Part shown: one piece after another, positions 43,261-51,334 of the stretch
Layout of the letters: the number at the start of each line of letters is the position of its first letter
Numbering within the stretch: position 1 is the first letter of the stretch
Assembly (NCBI GenBank): GCA_037045145.1
Contig: JBAOIA010000012.1
Location: 310,001 to 374,000, forward strand
Source: Bacteroidia bacterium
GTDB taxonomy: Bacteria; Bacteroidota; Bacteroidia; AKYH767-A; OLB10
Direction: 5' to 3'
DNA: 64,000 nt
The notes under the pieces: model-generated
What the model saw: the letters and a program-made list of their open reading frames with translations, nothing else
Database searches by the model: none
Told to the model about the DNA's origin: nothing
Translations under genes and position numbers: made by a program

Positions 43261-45035
43261 AAAGGAGCATTATCTTCATTGCACTTATGGCATGTCTGAC
43301 ATCTGTCACTTACCTCTGGCAACAACGAACTTTTGGCAATGAAAAATATGAAAGAATTGTTGATAGTGATGGCAAAGGCTATGTAGCTTATTTACCTGCC
43401 ATAATTATTTATCATGACTTAAGCTTTGAATATTATTTCAAATCGCAGAATCAGAAAATAGCACGTTATTTCAATCAAAGATTTCTTACAAAACAAAATG
43501 ACAAAACTGTTTTAAAAACTTATGCAGGAGTTGCTGTATTAATGGCACCTTTTTACTTAATTGGGTGCTTGGCACAAATAGTAATTCATGGTGCTACTAA
43601 CGGCTATGAGTCTTTAGTCCAGTTTTTCATTTCCATTGCAGCTATTTTTTATGCTTTGTCAGGATTGTTTCTTATCTATAAAACACTGCGCTTATTAAAT
43701 TTTAATAGATTGACTTGCTTGCTAACTGCAACAATGGTTTTTGCAGCTTCAAATCTTTGTTACTACGCCCTCTTCCATCCTACAATGTCGCATGCATATT
43801 CATTCTTTTTTATCACAGTCTTCATTTACCTTTCTGTTTGCCTTTCGCAGCAAACACAAAACCGCTTTCTTCTCGGTTTAGCATTGACTTTAGCATTAAT
43901 TACATTAGTACGACCATTGAACTTTATTGTCATCCTGTTTCCTTTGCTTTATTTTGGTAAACAAAAATTACTTGATATAATTAAATCTAAAACAGTAATA
44001 TTATTACTGTCAGGATTATTATTCTTAATGATCATTAGCATTCAGCCCATTTTAAATTTTATACAATGTGGCATGTTTTTCCCCTGGAGCTATGGTGATG
44101 AAGGGTTTTACTTCACAAATCCAGCTCTTTTTAAAACACTTTTCAGTTTCAGAAACGGACTATTTATCTACTCGCCTTTATTACTCCTGCTTATACCAGG
44201 TTTGTGGTTACTTTCCCGCCACTCATTAAGGCTATCAATGGCATCCGCCACCTTAATTGTTTTAGTTTGGTATTTACTATCATCTTGGTGGAACTGGTCG
44301 TCTGAACCGGCATTTGGCAACAGAAGTTTTATTGACTGGTATGGATTGATGGCCTTGCCAATTGCTGCATCAATAAATTTAATATGGCAAAAAAACAAAA
44401 TCCTTTTATCATTATTTTGCTTAGGCGTTGCAGGGTTAAACACATTACAAACCTGGCAATACCTCAATGACATCATCCATCCTGACGGAATGAATTTCAA
44501 AAAATATAGTTATGTTTTTTTGAAGACTTCTTCGGATTATTTTGCCTCTGTAGGCAATGGAAATGAGGAAGCCTATCTTCCACAACAGGATACACCATTT
44601 TATACTACACAGCTAAACCTTGAAATTACTGAAAGCCCAACGTCCAAACTGTCTTCACTAACTTTTAGATTTGATAAACAAACAAACAGGAATGCCTGGC
44701 TTACAATACCATCAGCAACAAACTTACAGCAACCCATGAAAGCCATTGTTTCTCTCCAACGGAAAGAACATGAATTTAAGGCTTGTACACAAGCAACAGT
44801 TTGTTTCGACTATGCTGATAAAAATGGAAATGTTTATTATAATGAAAACCTCCGAATCAATGATATTCCCAGAGAAAAAATTAATGAATGGATGCTGTTT
44901 AATTATGAATTTGTTATGCCTGCAATTCGAAATGCTGAAGACCGTGTTACTTTTTACATTAACAATCCCAAAGGGTCTGATTTTGAAATAAAAAATATAG
45001 CGCTGAAACTTTATAATTTCAAATCATCACGCTAA
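43257..45035 (+). CDS. Multi-spanning membrane protein, possible GT-C glycosyltransferase
   Basis: A 592-residue protein with about ten to twelve membrane helices spread over residues 5-420 and a C-terminal soluble domain of about 150 residues rich in strands (NAWLTIPSATNLQQ ... VTFYINNPKGSDFEIKNIALK). The first extracytoplasmic loop has SDGKGYVAYLPAIIIYHD, resembling the acidic first loop of polyprenyl-phosphate-sugar-dependent GT-C enzymes. Coupling to the DPM1-like gene upstream supports a role in adding that sugar on the periplasmic side. I recognise no exact family, so the enzymatic call is inference. Confidence 0.65.
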   Translation: MKRSIIFIALMACLTSVTYLWQQRTFGNEKYERIVDSDGKGYVAYLPAIIIYHDLSFEYYFKSQNQKIARYFNQRFLTKQNDKTVLKTYAGVAVLMAPFYLIGCLAQIVIHGATNGYESLVQFFISIAAIFYALSGLFLIYKTLRLLNFNRLTCLLTATMVFAASNLCYYALFHPTMSHAYSFFFITVFIYLSVCLSQQTQNRFLLGLALTLALITLVRPLNFIVILFPLLYFGKQKLLDIIKSKTVILLLSGLLFLMIISIQPILNFIQCGMFFPWSYGDEGFYFTNPALFKTLFSFRNGLFIYSPLLLLLIPGLWLLSRHSLRLSMASATLIVLVWYLLSSWWNWSSEPAFGNRSFIDWYGLMALPIAASINLIWQKNKILLSLFCLGVAGLNTLQTWQYLNDIIHPDGMNFKKYSYVFLKTSSDYFASVGNGNEEAYLPQQDTPFYTTQLNLEITESPTSKLSSLTFRFDKQTNRNAWLTIPSATNLQQPMKAIVSLQRKEHEFKACTQATVCFDYADKNGNVYYNENLRINDIPREKINEWMLFNYEFVMPAIRNAEDRVTFYINNPKGSDFEIKNIALKLYNFKSSR

Positions 45036-45064
45036 TGCTCGGGAACTTTTCGCACTAATTATCC

Positions 45065-45073
45065 TACTTTTGC
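45065..45073 (+). promoter_or_regulatory. Promoter -7 box of the flippase gene
   Basis: TACTTTTGC ends 5 nt before the ATG at 45079 and overlaps an in-frame TTG at 45070. So the ATG is the start and the leader is at most a few bases. Confidence 0.5.
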
Positions 45074-45078
45074 AACGA

Positions 45079-46515
45079 ATGCAAAGAAAGTTTATCACTA
45101 ATCTGGCCTTACTTCTGCTGTTGAATCTACTCATCAAGCCATTCTGGATTTTTGGCATTGATCGCACTGTACAGAATATGATTGGCGCAGAAGGCTACGG
45201 GAAATATTATGCATTATTAAACTTTTCTTTTCTGTTAAACATCATTCTTGATGCAGGAATAACAAACTACAACAACAGAAACATCTCACAGCATCAGCAT
45301 TTAGTATCCAAACATTTCTCCGGAATAATTATGCTTCGGTTTTTATTAGCCGGTGCATACGTATTAATAAGTCTGATTTTAGGAATGGCGATTGGTTATT
45401 CAAAAGAAGATATTCATTTATTAATAATACTTTTAGCCAATCAATTTTTCATTTCATTTATATTATACCTACGCTCAAACCTTTCAGGATTACATCTTTT
45501 TAAACAGGACAGCATTGTTTCTGTAACCGATCGTTTTTTAATGATACTTATTTGTGGCTATCTGATTTGTTATAACAATGGCACCTATTTAAATATTGAA
45601 AATTTTGTACATGCACAATCGGCATCTTATCTGATTACAGCCGTAGTTGCTATTGTTTTTTTACAAGGCAGAATCAGCTTTCAGAAATTAAACTGGCAAC
45701 CTGCATTTTATATTGCTATACTTAAAAAATCGCTTCCTTTTGCTTTACTCATCTTGCTGATGACATTCTATAGCAGAATAGATTCTATAATGCTGGAAAG
45801 ACTGTTGCCGGATGGGGCTTTTTATGCAGGTGTTTATGCACAGGCATACAGAATTTTAGATGCTGTAAACATGTTTGGATTTTTATTTGCCTCACTACTT
45901 TTACCTATGTTTTCGCACATGATAAAAAAACATCTAGATATTCAGCCGCTAACAAACCTTGCTTTTAAACTTTTAATGATTCCTGCATTGACTTTGGCTG
46001 CAATAGGACTGTATTTCAGTAATGACATTATGAACCTGCTTTATCATGAGCATGGTGCATTGTCGGCCCCTGTCTTCACAATGTTGATGTTTAGCTTTGT
46101 TTGTATTTCAACATCATACATTTTTGGAACGTTGCTTACTGCCAATGGAAGCTTACAAAACCTTAACCTTACTGCATTAGGTGGTATGATTTTGAATATT
46201 TCACTTAACTTGTTTTTAATTCCACAATACAAAGCTTCCGGTGCAGCATTTGCCGGCCTAATCACACAAGTAATTATGGCACTGGCACAAATAATTTTGG
46301 CTGTAAAAATCCTTAATTGGAAACCAGACTGGAAACTCATGGGCAAGTTGTTGCTGTTTTTTACGCTTATTGCCTTAATAGCAAATATTGCAGTCCGCTA
46401 TTATCCGGATATTAAGACAATACTATCCATAATTCTACTGGCACCAATACTTGCATTTTCTTTAGGATTACTTCGTATTTCAGAGCTAAAATCAATTATG
46501 AAAGAGCAACAATAG
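45079..46515 (+). CDS. Polysaccharide flippase (Wzx/MOP superfamily)
   Basis: A 478-residue integral membrane protein with 12-14 predicted helices, starting MQRKFITNLALLLLLNLLIK and followed by the family's FWIFGIDRTVQNMIGAEGYG segment, where oligosaccharide flippases carry a conserved G-x-x-x-Y-G. MOP-type proteins move undecaprenyl-linked oligosaccharides across the inner membrane. Its own -7 box suggests a second transcription unit within the cassette, continuing into the Wzz-like gene 50 nt downstream. Confidence 0.85.
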   Translation: MQRKFITNLALLLLLNLLIKPFWIFGIDRTVQNMIGAEGYGKYYALLNFSFLLNIILDAGITNYNNRNISQHQHLVSKHFSGIIMLRFLLAGAYVLISLILGMAIGYSKEDIHLLIILLANQFFISFILYLRSNLSGLHLFKQDSIVSVTDRFLMILICGYLICYNNGTYLNIENFVHAQSASYLITAVVAIVFLQGRISFQKLNWQPAFYIAILKKSLPFALLILLMTFYSRIDSIMLERLLPDGAFYAGVYAQAYRILDAVNMFGFLFASLLLPMFSHMIKKHLDIQPLTNLAFKLLMIPALTLAAIGLYFSNDIMNLLYHEHGALSAPVFTMLMFSFVCISTSYIFGTLLTANGSLQNLNLTALGGMILNISLNLFLIPQYKASGAAFAGLITQVIMALAQIILAVKILNWKPDWKLMGKLLLFFTLIALIANIAVRYYPDIKTILSIILLAPILAFSLGLLRISELKSIMKEQQ

Positions 46516-46532
46516 CGAAACGCTAATTTGTT

Positions 46533-46541
46533 TACATTTGC
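46533..46541 (+). promoter_or_regulatory. Promoter -7 box of the Wzz-like gene
   Basis: TACATTTGC ends 24 nt before the ATG at 46566. Confidence 0.45.
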
Positions 46542-46565
46542 GGCTCTTTAATAAATTCCTTCATA

Positions 46566-47537
46566 ATGAATAATACCCCTGTTTTCGAAGAAAACTATGC
46601 CTCATTAAGTCTGATTCAATTGATTAAAAAATGGAAAAGGCAATTGATGATTGTAGCAATAATATCTATTGTACTGTCATTTATTTTCACGCTGCCGTTT
46701 TTTATTCCTCCCATGTATAAATCAACTGCAATTTTATATCCGGTTAACCTGAGTCCTTACTCAACAGAGAGTTCAACGGAGCAGTTATTGCAATTGTTAG
46801 AGTCGGATGAAATAAAAATGGAGTTGATAAAAGATTTCCAACTTTATTCACATTATGAAATTGACTCGACAAAAAAAACTGCATTAACAACGGTTTTCAA
46901 ACAGCTTGCCGGGAATTTAAGTATCAACAAAACAGACTTTGAGTCTGTGAAAATTGAAGTGATGGATACTGACCCACTTCAAGCCAAACAAATGGCTGAT
47001 TCCATAATTGAAAAAGGAAACCGACTTGCAAGAAAACTGTACAGAGAAAAAACCATGGAGGCTTATGTTGTGGCAAAGTCTCAATTTGATTTGAAAAAAG
47101 CCGAGCTGGACTCTTCAGACAAATTACTGACGGAGCTACGACTAAAATCAGGCATCATAGAATTTTCACAGCAAACACGTGAAATTTCAAGAGCTTATTA
47201 TACTTCCATTCTAAATAAAAGCAATAATTTAAGATTGGAAGATATGTTTCTGAAACTTCAACAATATGGATCTGATTATGTTACCCTAAATGAAAAAAAC
47301 AACTATACCCGAAGTGTTTATAACAATTATAAGCAGTATGTTGAAAATGCAGAAAAAGACCTTACAAAAGAGATATCTTATTCTAACGTGGTAACAACAC
47401 CAATGATTCCGGATAAAAAAGCCTATCCCGTTCGTAGTTTAATCATGTTGATGTTTACTGCCTCTGTTGTCTTCTTGTCTTTTGTAGTTATCATTATCTA
47501 CGAAAATTCACAGGAAAAGAAACCACAAAATACTTAA
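46566..47537 (+). CDS. Wzz-type polysaccharide chain-length determinant
   Basis: A 323-residue protein with membrane helices near 27-50 and 293-314. Between them lies a long periplasmic region with Wzz N-terminal strands (YKSTAILYPVN) and extended helices (KSQFDLKKAELDSSDKLLTELR). There is no tyrosine-kinase domain and no polysaccharide-export gene next to it, so it fits the Wzy-dependent O-antigen type of regulator. The O-antigen ligase gene follows after 4 nt. Confidence 0.88.
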   Translation: MNNTPVFEENYASLSLIQLIKKWKRQLMIVAIISIVLSFIFTLPFFIPPMYKSTAILYPVNLSPYSTESSTEQLLQLLESDEIKMELIKDFQLYSHYEIDSTKKTALTTVFKQLAGNLSINKTDFESVKIEVMDTDPLQAKQMADSIIEKGNRLARKLYREKTMEAYVVAKSQFDLKKAELDSSDKLLTELRLKSGIIEFSQQTREISRAYYTSILNKSNNLRLEDMFLKLQQYGSDYVTLNEKNNYTRSVYNNYKQYVENAEKDLTKEISYSNVVTTPMIPDKKAYPVRSLIMLMFTASVVFLSFVVIIIYENSQEKKPQNT

Positions 47538-47541
47538 TTGA

Positions 47542-48990
47542 ATGCAAGCCATTCAGCAAAATTCGCTTCGATGGTTCTATGGCCTTACAGCGGTTTATAT
47601 GCTTATGGCTGTGGCAAGCCTCGTTACGGAGTTCTATTGGCTTCTTCTTCTACCTGCAGGAATTCTTATCGGTTATTCTGCACTTTATCATCTCGATAAA
47701 TTATTTCTTTTTACTGCGTTCTGTACACCCTTAGCAATTAATTTATCAAAAACAGATTTAGGTATTGGTGTCAGTTTGCCAACAGAGCCAATATTATTTG
47801 GTATGATGATAATATATCTTCTGTCTAAATTTATTGATGGCCGTTATGAAAAGTCCTTTATAAAACATCCGATAACAATTCTCATACTCATTCATCTTGC
47901 ATGGATGCTGGTTACCAGCTTCACCAGCAGCATGTTTCTTGTATCAATAAAACATTTTGTTGCACGATTGTGGTTTGTTGTAATTGGTTTTATGCTTGCC
48001 ACCTCCATTTTTAAAGACGAAAAAAAAATTCGTCAGTTTATATGGTTCTATGCCGTTGGAATGGCAATAACTATAATCTACACCATCACTCGTCATAGCT
48101 TAAATGGTTTTACTCAGCAATCTGCACACTGGGTGATGACACCATTTTACAATGACCACACAGAATATGCTGCTGTGCTTGCATTATTGTTACCTCCAAT
48201 TTTTGGATTGATGCTGTTAAAGCATAAATCTTTTATGTACCGCTTCTTTGCATTGATGATTTCCGGTTTAGTTATTGTTGCAATAGTATTATCCTACACA
48301 CGTGCTACCTGGCTCAGCCTGGCTGTGGCACTTGTCTCTATGCTTGCTTATGTATTCAGATTAAAAACATGGGCTGTTGTAGCAATTATAGTTTCAATGG
48401 TTGTAGGATTTCAGATTTTTCAGTCAACTGTTTTATACAAATTCGGAAAGACAAAAGAGTATTCACAGAATGACTATCGTGGCCACTTAAAATCCATGAC
48501 GAATATAAAAACCGATGCCTCTAATGTGGAACGTCTAAACCGTTGGAGTTGCGCATGGCGAATGTTCTTAGACAAACCGGTCTTTGGATGGGGACCCGGC
48601 ACCTATCAGTTTCAGTATTCTGTATATCAGCTTCAGTTTGAAAAAACTTATATTAGTACAAATCTGGGCGATAAAGGAAATGCACATAGCGAATATCTTG
48701 GCCCATTAAGCGAACAAGGTCTGTTGGGAACGCTAATTTTTGTTGCATTAGCTGTGGTAGTTCTTTACAAAGCATCAAGGGTCTTCTTGCAATCGGAATC
48801 TAACAACATTAAGGTGCTTGCACTATCTATGCAGGTTGGCTTAATCACCTATCTTGTTCATGGATTTTTAAATAATTTCTTAGATAAGGACAAAGCCTCT
48901 ATTCCATTTTGGGCATTCGTAGCTGCCATTACAGTGATGGATTATTATCACAATAAAAAGCAAATAAGCCCTTCAACAGAGCGAGCGTAA
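47542..48990 (+). CDS. O-antigen ligase family (Wzy/WaaL-type) membrane protein
   Basis: A 482-residue protein with about 12 membrane helices. The signature periplasmic loop of the Wzy_C/WaaL family lies near residues 330-390: FLDKPVFGWGPGTYQFQY and the downstream GNAHSEYLGPLSEQG with its conserved His. Sequence alone does not separate a polymerase (Wzy) from a ligase (WaaL). The cassette has no second candidate, so either activity, or both, may be served here. Its end overlaps the convergent SpoIIE phosphatase gene by 18 nt. Confidence 0.87.
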   Translation: MQAIQQNSLRWFYGLTAVYMLMAVASLVTEFYWLLLLPAGILIGYSALYHLDKLFLFTAFCTPLAINLSKTDLGIGVSLPTEPILFGMMIIYLLSKFIDGRYEKSFIKHPITILILIHLAWMLVTSFTSSMFLVSIKHFVARLWFVVIGFMLATSIFKDEKKIRQFIWFYAVGMAITIIYTITRHSLNGFTQQSAHWVMTPFYNDHTEYAAVLALLLPPIFGLMLLKHKSFMYRFFALMISGLVIVAIVLSYTRATWLSLAVALVSMLAYVFRLKTWAVVAIIVSMVVGFQIFQSTVLYKFGKTKEYSQNDYRGHLKSMTNIKTDASNVERLNRWSCAWRMFLDKPVFGWGPGTYQFQYSVYQLQFEKTYISTNLGDKGNAHSEYLGPLSEQGLLGTLIFVALAVVVLYKASRVFLQSESNNIKVLALSMQVGLITYLVHGFLNNFLDKDKASIPFWAFVAAITVMDYYHNKKQISPSTERA

Positions 48991-50199
48991 TGACAAGATG
49001 GTAACATCATCGCTAAAACTATTTCCTTCTCTGAACTGATCCAAATGTGCAATCAACTTTTTATGAAAACCGTCAAGGCTTGAATTATTCATATTCTCTT
49101 CTATAAATAATTTTAATGCTTCCATACCGTAAAAATCACCTTTTAGATTTTCAAGCTCTGTAATACCATCGGTATAACAAAAAACCGAATCACCATTATT
49201 TATTATTACATGGCCTTCATTTATAAATGGCAATTCATCAAACATGCCTAAACCTGTTGTGCCTCTATCTAAAAGTACAGTCTTGTTTTTACTAAATAAT
49301 ACCGGAGGATTGTGACCTGCATTTACATAATTAATTTTGCCTTCTTTAAAATTGATCAGTCCGATAAAAAAAGTGATAAACTTTTCTCCTTTAGCTGTCT
49401 TACTCACACAATCATTCAGTTCTGCAACTAAGTTTGTCAGCACAGGTCGGTTTTTTATTAGCGCATGCAGGTTTGCCTGAAAATTAGACATTAGCAATGC
49501 TGCTGCCATTCCTTTTCCTGAAACATCTGCCATGCAAAAAATATGCTCGTGTTTGCTGAGCGAAATAAAATCGTAATAATCTCCTCCCACTTGCTGATGT
49601 GGAAGATAATGTGTTGCTATTTCGAAATATTCATTTCCACATAGGCCGGTAGGAAACAGCATTTCCTGCATCTCTGCTGCCAGCTCAAGTTCTTTACGAA
49701 AACCTGCCTGTGCAACAGCTTCTTTATTTAAACGTTTGTTTTCAATAGCTACCACAATAATGTTTGTAATAGTATGAATGAAAGGCACAACTTCCTTAAT
49801 TGAAATTGACTGACTCGGATCTATAGCACCAACAATACAATACGCAAGTAATATTTCATTGTGGTAAACAGGAATAACAGATTCATCTTTTTCTAGCCAC
49901 TGTGGCGTGACAACAGTTTTTGATTTTGAAAATGATATTTCATTCAAAAACAACTCAGGCTGCAAACGACCGAGTTCTTCTTTCATACCATAGGAAAGAA
50001 CCTGCTTCCAACCATTCTCATTGACAAACAAAGAAAGTTTACCTGCCTTTAAATGATCATGCAATACTGTTTCGTAAATCTGATACAATTGCTCTGCCGG
50101 AAGATTATAGTTAATTGCTTTTGTAATTTGTAAAAGCCAATGCAACTGTACTTTCTTTGACTGAAGGTCGCCAGTAAGTTTATCGGTGGTTTCTTCCAT
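48973..50199 (-). CDS. PP2C-type SpoIIE/RsbU phosphatase with GAF-like sensor
   Basis: A 408-residue signalling protein. Residues 20-155 form a GAF-like domain and 160-195 a linker helix (AGFRKELELAAEMQEMLFP). The catalytic domain has GGDYYDFI, MADVSGKGMAAALLMSNF, NAGHNPPVL, CYTDGITE and SDDVTIL, so the metal-binding Asp residues are all present. Such enzymes dephosphorylate anti-anti-sigma (STAS) proteins in partner-switching. No STAS or anti-sigma kinase gene is nearby. Its start codon overlaps the lpxD stop by one base, and its 3' end overlaps the convergent ligase gene. Confidence 0.92.
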   Translation of the reverse strand: MEETTDKLTGDLQSKKVQLHWLLQITKAINYNLPAEQLYQIYETVLHDHLKAGKLSLFVNENGWKQVLSYGMKEELGRLQPELFLNEISFSKSKTVVTPQWLEKDESVIPVYHNEILLAYCIVGAIDPSQSISIKEVVPFIHTITNIIVVAIENKRLNKEAVAQAGFRKELELAAEMQEMLFPTGLCGNEYFEIATHYLPHQQVGGDYYDFISLSKHEHIFCMADVSGKGMAAALLMSNFQANLHALIKNRPVLTNLVAELNDCVSKTAKGEKFITFFIGLINFKEGKINYVNAGHNPPVLFSKNKTVLLDRGTTGLGMFDELPFINEGHVIINNGDSVFCYTDGITELENLKGDFYGMEALKLFIEENMNNSSLDGFHKKLIAHLDQFREGNSFSDDVTILSLRSLC

Positions 50200-51140
50200 T
50201 ACTTTTCTTTGTTATCCAGAAACTCAAACACTTCAGGAAGTCGTTTCATCAATGCAAGTTCTCGCATTTTCAGGCGGGCATCGGTTGTGGGGCTGCCGAA
50301 GTAGGTCTTGCCGGCATCTAATGTTTTACCAACGCCCGATTGTCCGAGCACCACTGCACCTTTGCCAATAGTCAGGTCTTTTTGAACTCCTACTTGTCCC
50401 CATAAGATTACATCATCTTCAATAGTGACAACTCCTGCTATGCCCACCTGTGCAGCAAACAAACAGTTTTTTCCTATTACAGTGTCATGGCCTACATGAA
50501 CATGATTATCCATTCTTGTTCCATTGCCAATAACAGTATCTCCAGAAACACCTTTATCAATTGTACAGCATGCTCCAATTTCAACCTTGTCACCAATAAT
50601 AACACGGCCACAGGTATGCATTTTATCAAATCCTTCAGGACGTTTTTTAAAGTAAAAGGCATCAGCGCCAATAACACTGTTGGCATGAATGATTACGTTA
50701 TCACCAATTTCACAATGATCATAAATAACTACACCGGGATATATCAGACAATTTTTACCAACTTTACAATGTGCACCAACAACACTACCTTGCATCAACA
50801 CAGTTCCATCACCAATTACAGCAGTTTGGTCAACCTGCTGCATGCTAAAAGTTAATGGTCTGTATTTTCTTGTAAGCAGATTATAATCTCTGAACGGATC
50901 GTCTGATATGATTAATGCCTTGCCTTCCGGACAAGAAACTTCTTTATTTATTAGAATAGTTGTTGCTGCAGAATTAAGTGCTTTATCATAATATTTAGGA
51001 TGATCTACAAATGTTAGGTCACCATGTTCTACTTTATGTATTTCATTGATACCTGAAATCTGAAAGCCGGCATCGCCAATATATTTTGCTTTCAGGAGTG
51101 AAGCTACTTCAGCTAACCTGATTGCTGGTACTATTTTCAT
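50199..51140 (-). CDS. lpxD: UDP-3-O-acylglucosamine N-acyltransferase (LpxD-like)
   Basis: Adds the N-linked hydroxy-acyl chain in lipid A synthesis. The 313 residues comprise an N-terminal uridine-binding domain (about 1-100) and a left-handed beta-helix of hexapeptide repeats (about 105-280: TAVIGDGTVLMQGSVVGAHC and many more). The catalytic His region is NHVHVGHD at 212-219. The C-terminal helix (ALMKRLPEVFEFLDNKEK) is as expected. It is slightly shorter than standard LpxD (about 340), and other lipid A genes are absent here. So it could be a second, paralogous acyltransferase of the kind Bacteroidota often carry. Confidence 0.85.
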   Translation of the reverse strand: MKIVPAIRLAEVASLLKAKYIGDAGFQISGINEIHKVEHGDLTFVDHPKYYDKALNSAATTILINKEVSCPEGKALIISDDPFRDYNLLTRKYRPLTFSMQQVDQTAVIGDGTVLMQGSVVGAHCKVGKNCLIYPGVVIYDHCEIGDNVIIHANSVIGADAFYFKKRPEGFDKMHTCGRVIIGDKVEIGACCTIDKGVSGDTVIGNGTRMDNHVHVGHDTVIGKNCLFAAQVGIAGVVTIEDDVILWGQVGVQKDLTIGKGAVVLGQSGVGKTLDAGKTYFGSPTTDARLKMRELALMKRLPEVFEFLDNKEK

Positions 51141-51334
51141 AATTAAAACTGTTTGACTGCAAATGTAACGAATGTGTTATCAACAGCCATTTGATTTTTA
51201 CCTTCCAATTTTACGAAAAAATAGCAGGTTTAACATAAATATTTTTTAATGTGTGTAACTAATATGTTTTTTTGCACGTCATATTTTAAATTATCAATTT
51301 TTTTACCGATTTTTTTAAACACTCCAAATATTAT

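Noticed and set aside
50487..50855. 122-codon + strand frame rich in Asn, Thr and Ile
   Set aside because: It is the reverse of the hexapeptide repeats of lpxD, and the odd composition follows from that periodicity.
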